A stretch of DNA of 64,000 nucleotides from an uncultured Pelagibacteraceae bacterium (GCA_902537575.1 CACBBX010000001.1:62001-126000), one strand, 5' to 3'; counted from the stretch's first letter, positions 34,693 through 44,794 are shown. The notes: generated by a model from the letters alone, not told the origin. Translations and numbers: made by a program.

Positions 34693-36126
34693 ATGATTGA
34701 AAAGAAAAATTTTTATATTAATGGTTCGTGGGTTGCACCAAAAAATCTAAAAGAAATTCAAGTTATAAATCCTGCAACTGAAAAAAGTTGTGCAGTTATT
34801 TCCTTAGGTGGAAAAGAAGATGTTAACGATGCGGTGTTAGCTGCTAAAGAAGCTTTTAAAACTTGGGGATTTTCTTCAAAAGAGGAGCGATTAAGTTTGT
34901 TAGAAAACTTTTACGCACTTTATAAAAAAAGATGGAACGATATTACTGATGCAATTATTCAGGAAATGGGAGCACCAAAAGATTTTGCATTAAAACTTCA
35001 AACAGGAACTGGCGCTAGTCATACAAAATCATTCATCCGTTATTTAAAAGAATTTGATTTTGAAAAACCACTTGGAGAACACGCAAAAAATCAAAGATTG
35101 ATATATGAACCAAAAGGTGTTTGTGCGTTAATTACTCCTTGGAACTGGCCAATTAACCAAGTTACATTGAAAGTTATTCCAGCTTTAGCATCGGGATGCA
35201 CAATGGTTTTAAAACCATCAGAATTAGCACCTTTATCTGCAATGATTATTGCAGAATTAATAGATGAAGCAAAATTTCCAAAAGGTGTATTTAATTTAGT
35301 AAACGGAGACGGCGCAACTACAGGTGATGCCTTAACAAGTCATCCAGATGTAAATATGATTTCATTTACAGGCTCAACAAGAGCGGGAGCTTTAATTTCA
35401 CAAAATGCAGCAAAAGATTTTAAAAGAGTAAGTTTAGAATTAGGTGGAAAAGGTGCGAACATTATATTTAAAGATGCAGATGCCGAGGCTATTGAAAGAG
35501 GTGCTTTAAGATGTTTTAGAAACTCAGGACAATCTTGTAATGCTCCAACAAGAATGTTGGTTGAAAAATCTATGTATGATGAAGCAGTAGAAAGACTAAA
35601 AAAATATGCAAATGAATTTAAAGTGGATGATCCAAAAAAAGAAGGCGAGCACATAGGCCCTGTGATCTCTGAAACACAATTTAACAAAATCCAAACATTG
35701 ATTCAAAAAGGTATAGATGAAGGTGCAAAATTAGTTGCTGGCGGCCCAGGAAAACCAGAAGGTATGAATGATGGTTATTATGTAAAACCAACTGTATTTG
35801 CAGATGTAAACAACCAAATGGAAATTGCTAGAACTGAAATATTTGGTCCAGTTTTATCTGTGATACCATTTGAAACTGAGGAAGAAGCAATAGAAATTGC
35901 TAATGATACTGATTATGGTTTAACAAATTATATTCAAAGTCAAGACATTGAAAAAATCAGAAGACTTGCTAGAAAACTAAGATCTGGAATGGTTGATGTA
36001 AATGGTGCGGGTATAGCAGTTGATGCACCTTTTGGTGGCTTTAAACATTCTGGTATTGGAAGAGAAGCAGGTAAAGAGGGTTTGCTTGAGTTCTTAGAAG
36101 TAAAATCAGTTGGTGGTTGGAGTTAA
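34693..36126 (+). CDS. NAD(P)-dependent aldehyde dehydrogenase
   Basis: A 477-residue ALDH with the oxyanion asparagine region TPWNWPINQ, the catalytic glutamate in LELGGKGANI and the nucleophilic cysteine in NSGQSCNAPTRM, and a C-terminal GGFKHSGIGREAG. It is a full-length standard member. Adjacent to the ureohydrolase, it may oxidise an aminoaldehyde or guanidino-aldehyde; the exact substrate is not readable. Tail-to-tail overlap of 4 bp with argE-like. Confidence 0.87.
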   Translation: MIEKKNFYINGSWVAPKNLKEIQVINPATEKSCAVISLGGKEDVNDAVLAAKEAFKTWGFSSKEERLSLLENFYALYKKRWNDITDAIIQEMGAPKDFALKLQTGTGASHTKSFIRYLKEFDFEKPLGEHAKNQRLIYEPKGVCALITPWNWPINQVTLKVIPALASGCTMVLKPSELAPLSAMIIAELIDEAKFPKGVFNLVNGDGATTGDALTSHPDVNMISFTGSTRAGALISQNAAKDFKRVSLELGGKGANIIFKDADAEAIERGALRCFRNSGQSCNAPTRMLVEKSMYDEAVERLKKYANEFKVDDPKKEGEHIGPVISETQFNKIQTLIQKGIDEGAKLVAGGPGKPEGMNDGYYVKPTVFADVNNQMEIARTEIFGPVLSVIPFETEEEAIEIANDTDYGLTNYIQSQDIEKIRRLARKLRSGMVDVNGAGIAVDAPFGGFKHSGIGREAGKEGLLEFLEVKSVGGWS

Positions 36127-37313
36127 TTTAAAGAAGATTTTTCTTTAATTCCGTCAAGTAATTTCAAACATTTCTTTAGTTCATCTAATATTATAAATTC
36201 ATCAACTTTGTGCGCTTGTTCAATAGAACCTGGACCACAAACTACTGTACTAATTCCTATTTCTTGAAACAAACCTGCTTCCGTTCCAAAAGATACTACT
36301 TGTCTTGAGTTATCACCAGTTAAACTTGAAATTAACTCACAAGCATCAGATTTATCTTTTCGGTCAAATCCAATTATTTCTCCGATAACTTTTTTTTCAA
36401 TAGAAGAACTAGAAAAAACATTTTTCATTTCTGGTAATAAAATTTCATTTGCATATTTATCCAATTCTTGGTTTAAAAATATCGCGTCTTCTTTAATCAC
36501 TGGTCTTGTTTCCCAATTGACATGACATTTATCTGCAATCACGTTATGAGCAATTCCTCCAAAAATCCCACCTATTGATAGAGTTGAATGAGGAGGATCA
36601 AAGATTGAGTCTTTTGGAGCTCTTTCCTTAAGTTCATTTCTTAATTCAATTAATTTATTTACATATTTTGAAGCGTATTCAACAGCACTTACACCTTTAT
36701 GTGGTGCAGAACTATGACCTGCTAAACCTTTAAAATAAGTCGTGTATTCATAACATCCTTTGTGAGCATCAATAATTTTCATATTTGTTGGTTCGCCAAC
36801 AATGCAAATTCCATCTTTAATTTCTCTTTTTTTTAATTCCTCTATTAAAATAGGGGCTCCTTGACATGCAGTTTCCTCGTCAAAAGTGAAAGAAAAATGA
36901 ATATCTCTATCAAGGTTAGATTTTGAGTAAATTGGTGCAAAAGCCAAGGTACACGCAATGAACCCTTTCATATCACAAGATCCTCTTCCATAAAGTTTAT
37001 CCCCTTTAATAGTTGCCTTAAACGGATCTGTAGACCAATCTTTAGACACAGGCACAACATCTGTATGTCCAGACAAGATTATAGGTTTTTTACCGCTGTG
37101 TTTTTTTGATTTTATTGTTGCAAATAAATTAACCCTTTTTTTATCTTCATCAAAAGTTCTAAAAGAAGTAGCACCAAGTTTTTTTAATATATTATCGCAG
37201 TAATCAATTAGAGAATTATTGTCTTCCCCTGAAATTGTTTTAAAGGCTATTAAGTCAGTTAATATTTTTACTGAGTTATCAAATAAAACATCTAAATTAT
37301 TTTCTGTACTCAT
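36123..37313 (-). CDS. argE: Acetylornithine-deacetylase-like M20 amidohydrolase (ArgE)
   Basis: A 396-residue M20 metallohydrolase: first metal motif SGHTDVVPV, GRGSCDMKGFIACTLA, catalytic glutamate pair in FDEETACQGA, and a lid domain. The arrangement matches ArgE (acetylornithine to ornithine). M20 relatives also act on succinyl-diaminopimelate and other N-acyl amino acids; here the lineage's DoeB-type deacetylase (N-acetyl-diaminobutyrate) is an alternative given the ectoine genes elsewhere. It is alone on its strand, divergent from CsaA-like by 27 bp. Confidence 0.75.
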   Translation of the reverse strand: MSTENNLDVLFDNSVKILTDLIAFKTISGEDNNSLIDYCDNILKKLGATSFRTFDEDKKRVNLFATIKSKKHSGKKPIILSGHTDVVPVSKDWSTDPFKATIKGDKLYGRGSCDMKGFIACTLAFAPIYSKSNLDRDIHFSFTFDEETACQGAPILIEELKKREIKDGICIVGEPTNMKIIDAHKGCYEYTTYFKGLAGHSSAPHKGVSAVEYASKYVNKLIELRNELKERAPKDSIFDPPHSTLSIGGIFGGIAHNVIADKCHVNWETRPVIKEDAIFLNQELDKYANEILLPEMKNVFSSSSIEKKVIGEIIGFDRKDKSDACELISSLTGDNSRQVVSFGTEAGLFQEIGISTVVCGPGSIEQAHKVDEFIILDELKKCLKLLDGIKEKSSLN

Positions 37314-37340
37314 ATTTAGATTTTATTATATATTAATTAT

Positions 37341-37682
37341 ATGAAAGAACAAATAACCTACAGTGATTTTGACAAAGTTGACATTAGAGTTGGGACAGTA
37401 ATCTCAGTTCAAAAAAATGAAAAAGCAAGAAAACCATCATTAGTTGTTAAAGTTAATTTTGGTGATGAGATTGGAATTAAACAATCTTCTGCTCAAATAA
37501 CACATTATTATAATGAGGAAAATTTAATAGGAAAACAAGTTATTGGAGTTTGTAATTTTCCAGAAAAAAATATTGCTGGTGTGGTTTCTCAAGTTCTTAT
37601 TCTTGGATCAATCGATAAAGAAGGAAAAGTAATATTAGTTCACCCTTCTCAAAAATCGGAAAATGGACTTCCAATAGCATAA
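37341..37682 (+). CDS. csaA: tRNA-binding-domain protein (CsaA-like)
   Basis: A 113-residue OB-fold protein matching CsaA/YtpR tRNA-binding domains: DFDKVDIRVGTVISVQ at the start, IKQSSAQITHYYN, and GVCNFPEKNIAGVVSQVLILG. CsaA-like proteins bind tRNA and show chaperone-like behaviour in some bacteria. It is complete and followed 3 bp later by a LysE gene. The protein is cytoplasmic with no other domain. Confidence 0.85.
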   Translation: MKEQITYSDFDKVDIRVGTVISVQKNEKARKPSLVVKVNFGDEIGIKQSSAQITHYYNEENLIGKQVIGVCNFPEKNIAGVVSQVLILGSIDKEGKVILVHPSQKSENGLPIA

Positions 37683-37685
37683 AAA

Positions 37686-38279
37686 ATGCATCCAGAAATA
37701 TTATCTATTACATTATTTGGAATTGTGGCCGCGTTCACTCCTGGACCAAATAATTTTATAGCATTTTATTCTGGTTTTAACTTTGGATTAAAAAGAACAA
37801 TCCCTCTTATAATGGGAGTTACTTTAGGCTTCCCATTTCTTTTATTATGTGTTGCTTTAGGATTGATAAATATATTTAAAGTTTATCCATTAATTCAAGA
37901 GATTTTAAAATATTTAGGAACATTATTTTTAATTTATTTAGCTTATAAGATTTCTTTTTCAAAATCTACAAATATAGAAAATGAAGATAAAAACCCTGTA
38001 AAATTTATAGCAACTTTTATTTTTCAATTTTTAAACCCGAAGGGTGTAATCGCATCAGTGATTATTGTATCAACTTATATAGATCCAGGTGAAAATTTTG
38101 TGAATTTTACGACTCAAATTTTAATCCTAGCTTTAATAATTTCAGTTACAAGTATCACTCTTTGGACATTTATAGGCAAATTTACTAGGAAATTTGCGAC
38201 AAATCAGAAATTTATTAATTATTTTAATTATGTTATGTCACTGCTTCTTTTAATGAGCATAATAACTTTTTATTTCTAA
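37686..38279 (+). CDS. LysE/RhtB-family amino-acid exporter
   Basis: A 197-residue protein with six predicted membrane helices. FGIVAAFTPGPNNFIAFYSGFNFGLKR is the family signature at the N-terminus, and FQFLNPKGVIASV is the second conserved stretch. Such permeases export basic or other amino acids to avoid intracellular overload, which suits a cell importing many nitrogenous solutes. It lies 3 bp after csaA and 3 bp before aconitase, likely cotranscribed. Exported substrate unknown. Confidence 0.85.
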   Translation: MHPEILSITLFGIVAAFTPGPNNFIAFYSGFNFGLKRTIPLIMGVTLGFPFLLLCVALGLINIFKVYPLIQEILKYLGTLFLIYLAYKISFSKSTNIENEDKNPVKFIATFIFQFLNPKGVIASVIIVSTYIDPGENFVNFTTQILILALIISVTSITLWTFIGKFTRKFATNQKFINYFNYVMSLLLLMSIITFYF

Positions 38280-38282
38280 ACT

Positions 38283-40952
38283 ATGAAACCTGGGACAAAA
38301 AACTCTTATAATTCTTTATCTAAAATAAAAATAAGTTCAAAAAATTACAAATATTATTCTCTTCGTGAAGCTGAGGCCAATGGATTAGATGGTATTTCTA
38401 AATTACCTAAATCGTTGAAGGTTCTTCTTGAAAATTTATTAAGGTATGAGGATGATTTATCAGTAACAAAATCTCAAATTGTTGCTTTAAAAGACTGGTT
38501 AAATAACAAAAAATCCTCAACAGAAATAGCTTACAGACCTGCAAGAGTATTATTACAAGATTATACAGGAATACCAGCAGTAGCAGATTTAGCTGCAATG
38601 AGAGAAGCTGTTAAAAAAAAAAATATTGATCCTAACACAATCAATCCACTGTCAACAGTCGACTTAGTGATTGATCATTCAGTACAAGTTGATCAATCAT
38701 CTAAAGCAGATTCTTTTGAAAAAAATGTAAACATTGAGTTTAAAAGAAATGCTGAAAGATATTCATTTTTAAAATGGGGTCAGGACGCATTTAATAATTT
38801 TAGGATTGTTCCTCCAGGAACGGGAATATGTCATCAAGTGAATTTAGAATATTTATCTAAAGTTGTGTGGTGTGAAAAATTTAAAGATGATGATTATTTA
38901 TTTCCAGATACTTTGGTTGGTACAGACAGTCATACAACCATGGTCAACGGATTGTCAGTTTTAGGCTGGGGTGTAGGCGGCATAGAAGCTGAAGCAGGAA
39001 TGCTAGGACAGCCAATATCAATGCTTATTCCTGAAGTTGTTGGTTTTGAGGTAAAAAATAAAATGCCAGAGGGAACCACTGCTACAGATTTAGTTCTTAC
39101 AATAGTTAAAATGCTTAGAGATAAAGGAGTTGTTGGAAAATTTGTTGAATTTTATGGAGAAGGTTTAAAAAATTTAACTTTAGCGGACAGAGCAACCATT
39201 GCGAATATGGCTCCTGAATATGGGGCAACTTGTGGATTTTTTCCAATTGATAATGAAACCTTAAAGTATCTTCAATTTTCAGGTAGAGATAAAGATGCAA
39301 TTACATTGGTTGAAAAATATGCAAAAGAACAAGGGCTATGGGCAAGCGAGGACATTGAGTTTACCGACACCGTGAGCTTAGACATGTCTACAATAGTACC
39401 AACAATCTCAGGGCCTAAAAGACCACAGGATAAAGTTCTATTGACAGATGCTAAAAATAGTTTTTTTAAGGCTTTCCGAGAGGCAACAAGTAAAACTCAA
39501 TTTGAATCTTCTAACGTAAAAGGAGAAGAATACAAAATTAAAGATGGATCCGTTTTAATTGCTGCAATTACCTCTTGTACAAACACTTCAAATCCTAATG
39601 TTTTGATAGGTGCTGGTTTGTTAGCTAAGAAGGCTGTTGAATTTGGATTAGATGTTAAGCCATGGGTAAAAACATCATTAGCACCTGGATCTCAAGTGGT
39701 TACAGATTATCTTAAAAAAGCAGGATTGAACGAATATTTAGATAAATTAGGCTTCAACCTGGTGGGCTATGGTTGTACAACATGCATAGGAAACACAGGT
39801 CCATTACCTGAAAATATAGTTGAAGCAGTTCAAAATAATAAACTTTATGGTGTATCTGTATTATCTGGAAATCGAAATTTTGAGGGAAGGATTTCACCAC
39901 ATGTTAAAGCAAATTATTTAGCTTCTCCTCCACTTGTTGTTGCGTACGCACTAGCTGGTCATATGGAATTTGATTTATATAAAGACTCATTTGGAAAAGA
40001 CCAAGCTGGAAAAGAAATTTATTTAAAAGATATTTGGCCTTCGAATAAAGAAATAGAAGATACTTTGAAAAAATCGTTAAATGCAAAAATGTTTACAGAC
40101 AGATATTCAAATATCGCAGAGGGTCCAAAGCAATGGCAAGATATTAAAAGTGAAAAGAGCAGTATCTATAATTGGGACTCTGGTTCAACATATGTAAAAA
40201 AACCACCTTTCTTTGACAACTTACCAGATGAACCCGAAGGTTTTAAGCCAATTAAAGAAGCAAGACCTTTATTAATACTTGGCGATATGATCACAACTGA
40301 TCATATCTCACCAGCTGGAAATATACAAAAAGATAGCCCCACTGGAGAATATTTTATGAAACATCAAATATTACCACAAGATTATAATTCATATGGTGCC
40401 AGAAGAGGAAATCATGAAGTTATGATGAGAGGTACTTTTGCAAATATTAGAATTAGAAACGAAATGGTATCAGGCACAGAGGGTGGTTTCACTAAACTGT
40501 ATCCAGAGAACAAAATAGTGCCAGTTTATGATGCGGTAGTTGAATACAAAAAAAGAGGAACTGACCTAGTTGTGATTGGTGGTAAAGAATATGGTACAGG
40601 ATCCTCAAGAGATTGGGCTGCAAAAGGTACTAAATTGCTAGGTATTACACTTGTGATAGCTGAAAGTTTTGAGAGAATCCATAGATCTAACTTAATTGGT
40701 ATGGGTGTATTACCACTTCAATTTATTGATGGTATGGATAGAAAAACCCTAAAACTAACTGGATCAGAGCTAATAAGTGTTCTGAATCTTGAAGAAGGAA
40801 TAAATCCTTCAGATCATGTTGATGTAGAAATTAAATATATTTCAGGTGAAATAAAAAAAATAAAATCACTTTGCAGAATAGACACAAAAAATGAACTTGA
40901 GTATTACAGAAATGGTGGAATACTTCAGTATGTATTACGAAATATGATCTAA
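38283..40952 (+). CDS. acnA: Aconitate hydratase (AcnA-type)
   Basis: An 889-residue [4Fe-4S] aconitase interconverting citrate and isocitrate in the TCA cycle. The iron-sulfur cysteines are visible in AITSCTNTSNP and GYGCTTCIGNTG; GTDSHTTMVNGL and the C-terminal swivel-domain GTGSSRDWAAKG carry the substrate-binding residues. Length fits bacterial AcnA/IRP-type enzymes. Two bp separate it from the YfgM-like gene, an unusual pairing that may reflect packing rather than function. Confidence 0.97.
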   Translation: MKPGTKNSYNSLSKIKISSKNYKYYSLREAEANGLDGISKLPKSLKVLLENLLRYEDDLSVTKSQIVALKDWLNNKKSSTEIAYRPARVLLQDYTGIPAVADLAAMREAVKKKNIDPNTINPLSTVDLVIDHSVQVDQSSKADSFEKNVNIEFKRNAERYSFLKWGQDAFNNFRIVPPGTGICHQVNLEYLSKVVWCEKFKDDDYLFPDTLVGTDSHTTMVNGLSVLGWGVGGIEAEAGMLGQPISMLIPEVVGFEVKNKMPEGTTATDLVLTIVKMLRDKGVVGKFVEFYGEGLKNLTLADRATIANMAPEYGATCGFFPIDNETLKYLQFSGRDKDAITLVEKYAKEQGLWASEDIEFTDTVSLDMSTIVPTISGPKRPQDKVLLTDAKNSFFKAFREATSKTQFESSNVKGEEYKIKDGSVLIAAITSCTNTSNPNVLIGAGLLAKKAVEFGLDVKPWVKTSLAPGSQVVTDYLKKAGLNEYLDKLGFNLVGYGCTTCIGNTGPLPENIVEAVQNNKLYGVSVLSGNRNFEGRISPHVKANYLASPPLVVAYALAGHMEFDLYKDSFGKDQAGKEIYLKDIWPSNKEIEDTLKKSLNAKMFTDRYSNIAEGPKQWQDIKSEKSSIYNWDSGSTYVKKPPFFDNLPDEPEGFKPIKEARPLLILGDMITTDHISPAGNIQKDSPTGEYFMKHQILPQDYNSYGARRGNHEVMMRGTFANIRIRNEMVSGTEGGFTKLYPENKIVPVYDAVVEYKKRGTDLVVIGGKEYGTGSSRDWAAKGTKLLGITLVIAESFERIHRSNLIGMGVLPLQFIDGMDRKTLKLTGSELISVLNLEEGINPSDHVDVEIKYISGEIKKIKSLCRIDTKNELEYYRNGGILQYVLRNMI

Positions 40953-40954
40953 TT

Positions 40955-41599
40955 ATGGATGAGGAAATATCAATAATAAATTCTAGAAATAGAAGTGATA
41001 AAATTAAAAATTTTTTAATTAATAATCGAAATAAAATTATAGGAATATTTTTTATTCTTTTAATAATTGTTTTATGTTTTTATATTTTTGAAAATTATAA
41101 AATTAATAAAAAAGTAAGAATTTCCGATAATTACAATTCACTTACTATGCAATATTCAGATAATCAAAATAAAGATATTGGAAATAAATTAATAGAAATA
41201 ATTAATGAAAAGGATCCAACATATTCACCTTTGTCACTTTATTTTATTATCGATAATGAAATTATAAAAGATCGAACAAAGATTAATGGACTATTTGATA
41301 TTTTGATTAACAAAACCTCTCTGGATAGTGAGATTAAAAATCTGGTAATATACAAAAAAGCTCTATTTAATGCAGATAATTCCTCAGAAGGCGATCTTTT
41401 AAGTATGCTGAAACCAATAATTAACTCAAATAGTATATGGAAATCTCATGCTTTGTACTTAATAGCAGAATATTTTTATGCTCAAAATCAAAATCAAAAA
41501 GCTAAAGAGTTTTTTAATCAAATAATAAGTTTAGAGCATCCCAATCCAAATATAAAGTTTGAAGTAGAGAAAAGATTGAATAGAGACTTGAGTGAATAA
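40955..41599 (+). CDS. YfgM-like membrane-anchored TPR-type protein
   Basis: A 214-residue protein with a short cytoplasmic N-terminus, one helix (about 26-46, IIGIFFILLIIVLCFYIF) and a periplasmic helical domain with tetratricopeptide-like spacing (SHALYLIAEYFYAQNQNQKAKEFFNQII). In many proteobacteria yfgM precedes bamB; here the next gene is BamB-like and overlaps by 8 bp, which supports this call. YfgM is implicated in envelope protein handling with SecYEG. Sequence identity is low by eye, so the call relies on layout. Confidence 0.7.
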   Translation: MDEEISIINSRNRSDKIKNFLINNRNKIIGIFFILLIIVLCFYIFENYKINKKVRISDNYNSLTMQYSDNQNKDIGNKLIEIINEKDPTYSPLSLYFIIDNEIIKDRTKINGLFDILINKTSLDSEIKNLVIYKKALFNADNSSEGDLLSMLKPIINSNSIWKSHALYLIAEYFYAQNQNQKAKEFFNQIISLEHPNPNIKFEVEKRLNRDLSE

Positions 41600-42890
41600 G
41601 TTAATAGTATTATTTTTTTTTTTTATTTTAATAAATAATTGCTCTTTAAATGAAAATTCAAAACTTTGGAAAGATAAACAAAAAAAATTAAGCTCTGAAA
41701 ATAATACAAAGGAAGTATTGTCGAGTCAAAAGACGATCATTTCAGAATTTAACCAAAATTTAAAATTAAACTTATCTTTTATATCATCAAATAATAATAC
41801 TAATATTAATTATAATAATGATGGTTCACAAAAATATGAAGGGGAACTAAAAAAAACTGGTAACTATAAATTCTCAAAATTTGAGAGAGTAAAACAAATT
41901 GATTTTAAACCTATTTTTTTTAATAAAAATATTATTTATTTTGATAAAAAAGGCTCAATTATAAAATATAACGATAATCAAAAAGTAATTTGGAAAAAAA
42001 ATTACTATACAAAACAAGAAAAAAAACTTAATCCAAAATTAAATATTCTTTTAGACAAAGAAAATATTTTAATAACTGATAATATTGCTAAATATTACTC
42101 AATTAATGCTGTAACTGGAAAATTAAATTGGTCAAAAAGAAATAAATATCCATTCAATTCTGATATTAAAAAACATAAAAATCAATTTTTTGCATTAGAT
42201 TATAAGAATACATTGAGATGTTATGAAATTAAAGATGGATCTGAATGTTGGAATTTTCAAACTGAAAATTCTTTTACAATATCTAATTCTAAAAATTCAT
42301 TGATCATAATTAAAGATATGATCATTTTTAGCAATTCAATTGGTGATATTACAGCTGTGGATATACAAACAGGATTAATAAATTGGCAACTACCAACCCA
42401 AAGAAGCAATATAATTAATGAAACATATAATTTTAAAACTTCAAAAATAATATCTGATGGCAACTCTATTTTTATTTCTAACAATAAAAATGAATTTTAT
42501 TCTATAGATGTAACATCTGGCACAACCAATTGGATTAATAAAATTGATTCAAATATAACCTCTTCTATAATTGGAAAATTAATATTTGCAGTATCTAACG
42601 ATGGATTTTTATATGTGATAGAAAAAAATGATGGAAACATAATTAGAATAACCGATCTTTTCAAAAATTATAAAATAAAGAAAAGAAAAGATATTTATCC
42701 AATAGGTTTTGCTATAGGAAATAAAAATTTATATTTAACAAACTCAGACGGCAATATGTTTGTAGTAGATTTACAAAAAGGTACTATTACCAGAAATGAA
42801 AAAGTGTCTTCTAATTTGGTTTCAAAGCCATTCATATCAAATAATAATTTATTTGTAGTAAGAAATGGATCTATCATTCAGTATAATTAA
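41592..42890 (+). CDS. bamB: BamB-like PQQ-type beta-propeller outer-membrane assembly lipoprotein
   Basis: A 432-residue protein starting at GTG inside the previous gene's end (GTGAATAA), with a hydrophobic leader and a cysteine in FFILINNCSLNE that could be a lipobox, although the residues before it are atypical. The rest forms repeated beta-propeller blades with G.LNW-type repeats (VTGKLNWSKRN, KDGSECWNF, QTGLINWQL, TSGTTNWI). BamB supports beta-barrel assembly in the outer membrane. The der gene that usually follows is absent, and a cupin-like gene takes its place. Confidence 0.75.
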   Translation: MNKLIVLFFFFILINNCSLNENSKLWKDKQKKLSSENNTKEVLSSQKTIISEFNQNLKLNLSFISSNNNTNINYNNDGSQKYEGELKKTGNYKFSKFERVKQIDFKPIFFNKNIIYFDKKGSIIKYNDNQKVIWKKNYYTKQEKKLNPKLNILLDKENILITDNIAKYYSINAVTGKLNWSKRNKYPFNSDIKKHKNQFFALDYKNTLRCYEIKDGSECWNFQTENSFTISNSKNSLIIIKDMIIFSNSIGDITAVDIQTGLINWQLPTQRSNIINETYNFKTSKIISDGNSIFISNNKNEFYSIDVTSGTTNWINKIDSNITSSIIGKLIFAVSNDGFLYVIEKNDGNIIRITDLFKNYKIKKRKDIYPIGFAIGNKNLYLTNSDGNMFVVDLQKGTITRNEKVSSNLVSKPFISNNNLFVVRNGSIIQYN

Positions 42891-42892
42891 AT

Positions 42893-43321
42893 ATGATCTT
42901 AAAATTTTTAGATAAGATCGGTAGAAAAAAAGTTGTATTAGATAGAGGACCTTCTCATCCTAAATTTCATGAAGCAAAGCCATGGATGAACAGATATTAT
43001 GTTCTTATGAGAAACAGACCCAGGTGGTTTCCTTTTAATATATTAATTCATGAAATGCTTGCTGACGATCATGGCGATGGCGTTCACAATCACACTTTTC
43101 CTTATATAACAATAGTTTTACGAGGAGGTTATTGGGAAACTTTAAGCTCAGGAAAATTCTGGAGACCACCAGGCTATATTGGCTTTAGATCAGCTAATAA
43201 TTTACATAGAGTAGATCTTAAGCCAGGAACAAGACCTTTAACTATATTTATTTCAGGCCCATTTGGTTTACGAAAAGGACCCAGATCTGAATATGGTATT
43301 GATTTTAAAACAAAGAAATGA
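42893..43321 (+). CDS. Cupin-fold protein, function unknown
   Basis: A 142-residue protein with a cupin-like core: DHGDGVHNHTFPYITIVLRGGYWET, a candidate metal site with paired histidines and a glutamate, and a second strand motif ending LHRVDLKPGTRPLT, supplying another histidine. Such proteins occur widely as small uncharacterised cupins. It has no signal peptide. It sits 2 bp after bamB-like and overlaps zapE by 4 bp (ATGA), so is likely in the same transcript. No reaction can be assigned. Confidence 0.65.
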   Translation: MILKFLDKIGRKKVVLDRGPSHPKFHEAKPWMNRYYVLMRNRPRWFPFNILIHEMLADDHGDGVHNHTFPYITIVLRGGYWETLSSGKFWRPPGYIGFRSANNLHRVDLKPGTRPLTIFISGPFGLRKGPRSEYGIDFKTKK

Positions 43322-44370
43322 ATTTAAATAGTCTATTTAAAAATTTTTGCAAAAAAAAAAATTTAGAAATAAATTCTTATCAATTAAAAATAATTGATGA
43401 ATTAAAAAATTACTATAAATTAAATTTTAATAAATCATTTTTAAATAAATTTTTCTCTAAAAATAATTCTAAATCAGTTTTTTATTTACATGGAGGTGTT
43501 GGTGTTGGAAAAACAATGATTTTAAATTTTTTTTTTGATTTAGTTGAAGAAAAAAAATTAAGACAGCACTTTAATGAGTTCATGCTTGGATTTCATAATT
43601 TTGTACACGAAAGAAAAGAAAAAAATGAAGAAAATGTAGTTAACTACTTTGTAAAAAACTTAAAATTACGAACTAAATTAATTTATTTTGATGAGTTTCA
43701 AGTAACCAATATTGTTGATGCAATGATTTTAGGAAAACTATTTGAGCAAATACTTAAAGAAGATATTAAAATAATTTTAACATCTAATACAAAAATATCT
43801 AAACTTTATAAAGATGGTCTTCAAAGGGATCAGTTTAAACCCTTTATAAAAATTATGGAGGAACAATCTATTGAGCTTGAACTTAAAATTGAGGATGATT
43901 ACAGAAAATCAAATGAAAACCAAAAACAAAGATATTTTTATCCACTTAATCAAGAGACTAATTTTAAAATAAATAAATTTTTCAGAACTATTACAAAAAA
44001 AAAAAATTATTTATCAAAAATAATTAAAGTAAAGGGGAGAGATTATAAAATTGAAAATTTTTATGAAGGAGTGGCTAGATTTAATTTTGATGATTTATGT
44101 AGTCGAAATCTTGGTGCAGAAGATTATTTAGAGATAATTAAAAGTTGTAAATTTATTATACTTGATAACATTCCACAATTTGATGATATTAATTCTAATC
44201 AACAACAGCGATTTATAACTTTAATTGATGTCATATATGATAAAAATATTCCTCTAGCAGTAACAGCTGAACAAAATATTAACCAGTTTACATCATCAAG
44301 ATTATTAGAAAACCCATTTAAACGTACTATTAGTCGATTATATGAATTAACATCTGTGGAAAAAAATTAA
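43318..44370 (+). CDS. zapE: ZapE/AFG1-family ATPase
   Basis: A 350-residue P-loop ATPase of the AFG1/ZapE family: Walker A in YLHGGVGVGKTMILNFFFD, the FHNFVHERK motif after it, Walker B in LIYFDEFQVTNIVDAM, and sensor segment IILTSNTKISKLYKDGLQRDQFKPFI. ZapE associates with the division site and AFG1 with turnover of mitochondrial proteins. The protein is lysine-rich, as is usual in this AT-rich genome. It overlaps the cupin gene by 4 bp and YjbQ by 1 bp. Confidence 0.9.
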   Translation: MNLNSLFKNFCKKKNLEINSYQLKIIDELKNYYKLNFNKSFLNKFFSKNNSKSVFYLHGGVGVGKTMILNFFFDLVEEKKLRQHFNEFMLGFHNFVHERKEKNEENVVNYFVKNLKLRTKLIYFDEFQVTNIVDAMILGKLFEQILKEDIKIILTSNTKISKLYKDGLQRDQFKPFIKIMEEQSIELELKIEDDYRKSNENQKQRYFYPLNQETNFKINKFFRTITKKKNYLSKIIKVKGRDYKIENFYEGVARFNFDDLCSRNLGAEDYLEIIKSCKFIILDNIPQFDDINSNQQQRFITLIDVIYDKNIPLAVTAEQNINQFTSSRLLENPFKRTISRLYELTSVEKN

Positions 44371-44789
44371 TGAAGCAACAGTTCTTTAATCTTAAAATAA
44401 GTACTACTGGTCAAAGCTTGTATGAATTCACTGATCAGACAATTCAGTGGATTAACGATAATAATTTTAAAGATGGGATGCTTAATTTAAGTATTCAACA
44501 TACTAGTGCATCCCTAATTGTTCAAGAAAATGCTGATCCAGATGTTCAAACAGATTTAATAAATTATTTTGATAAAATAGTACCTATGAACAATAAATTG
44601 TACATACACACCACTGAGGGTAAAGATGATATGCCTGCACATATAAAATCTGCATTAACAAACAACCAAATTTCTCTTAGTATTAAAGATACTGAATTAT
44701 TGCTTGGAACTTGGCAGGGGTTATATTTATTTGAACATCGTTTAGAGCCACAAAATAGAACAATTATTCACCATTTCATTGGTGAATAA
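44370..44789 (+). CDS. yjbQ: YjbQ/UPF0047-family protein (secondary thiamine-phosphate synthase-like)
   Basis: A 139-residue small beta-rich protein with the UPF0047 signature: LNLSIQHTSASLIVQENADPDV, HTTEGKDDMPAHIKSAL, and GTWQGLYLFEHR. In E. coli YjbQ is reported to have low thiamine-phosphate-synthase activity and members form trimers with a conserved histidine-rich pocket. It starts at the stop of zapE (TAATG), so is likely translated in coupling. It is convergent with the photolyase gene across 5 bp. Confidence 0.85.
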   Translation: MKQQFFNLKISTTGQSLYEFTDQTIQWINDNNFKDGMLNLSIQHTSASLIVQENADPDVQTDLINYFDKIVPMNNKLYIHTTEGKDDMPAHIKSALTNNQISLSIKDTELLLGTWQGLYLFEHRLEPQNRTIIHHFIGE

Positions 44790-44794
44790 AGCAT

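Noticed and set aside
35340-35687. 115-residue minus-strand ORF inside the aldehyde dehydrogenase gene
   Set aside because: Opposite the catalytic core of ALDH, whose conserved motifs fix the plus strand as coding.
38283-42890. Idea that aconitase, YfgM-like and BamB-like genes form a functional unit
   Set aside because: Tight spacing is general here; YfgM-BamB is a known pairing but the aconitase link looks like genome packing.
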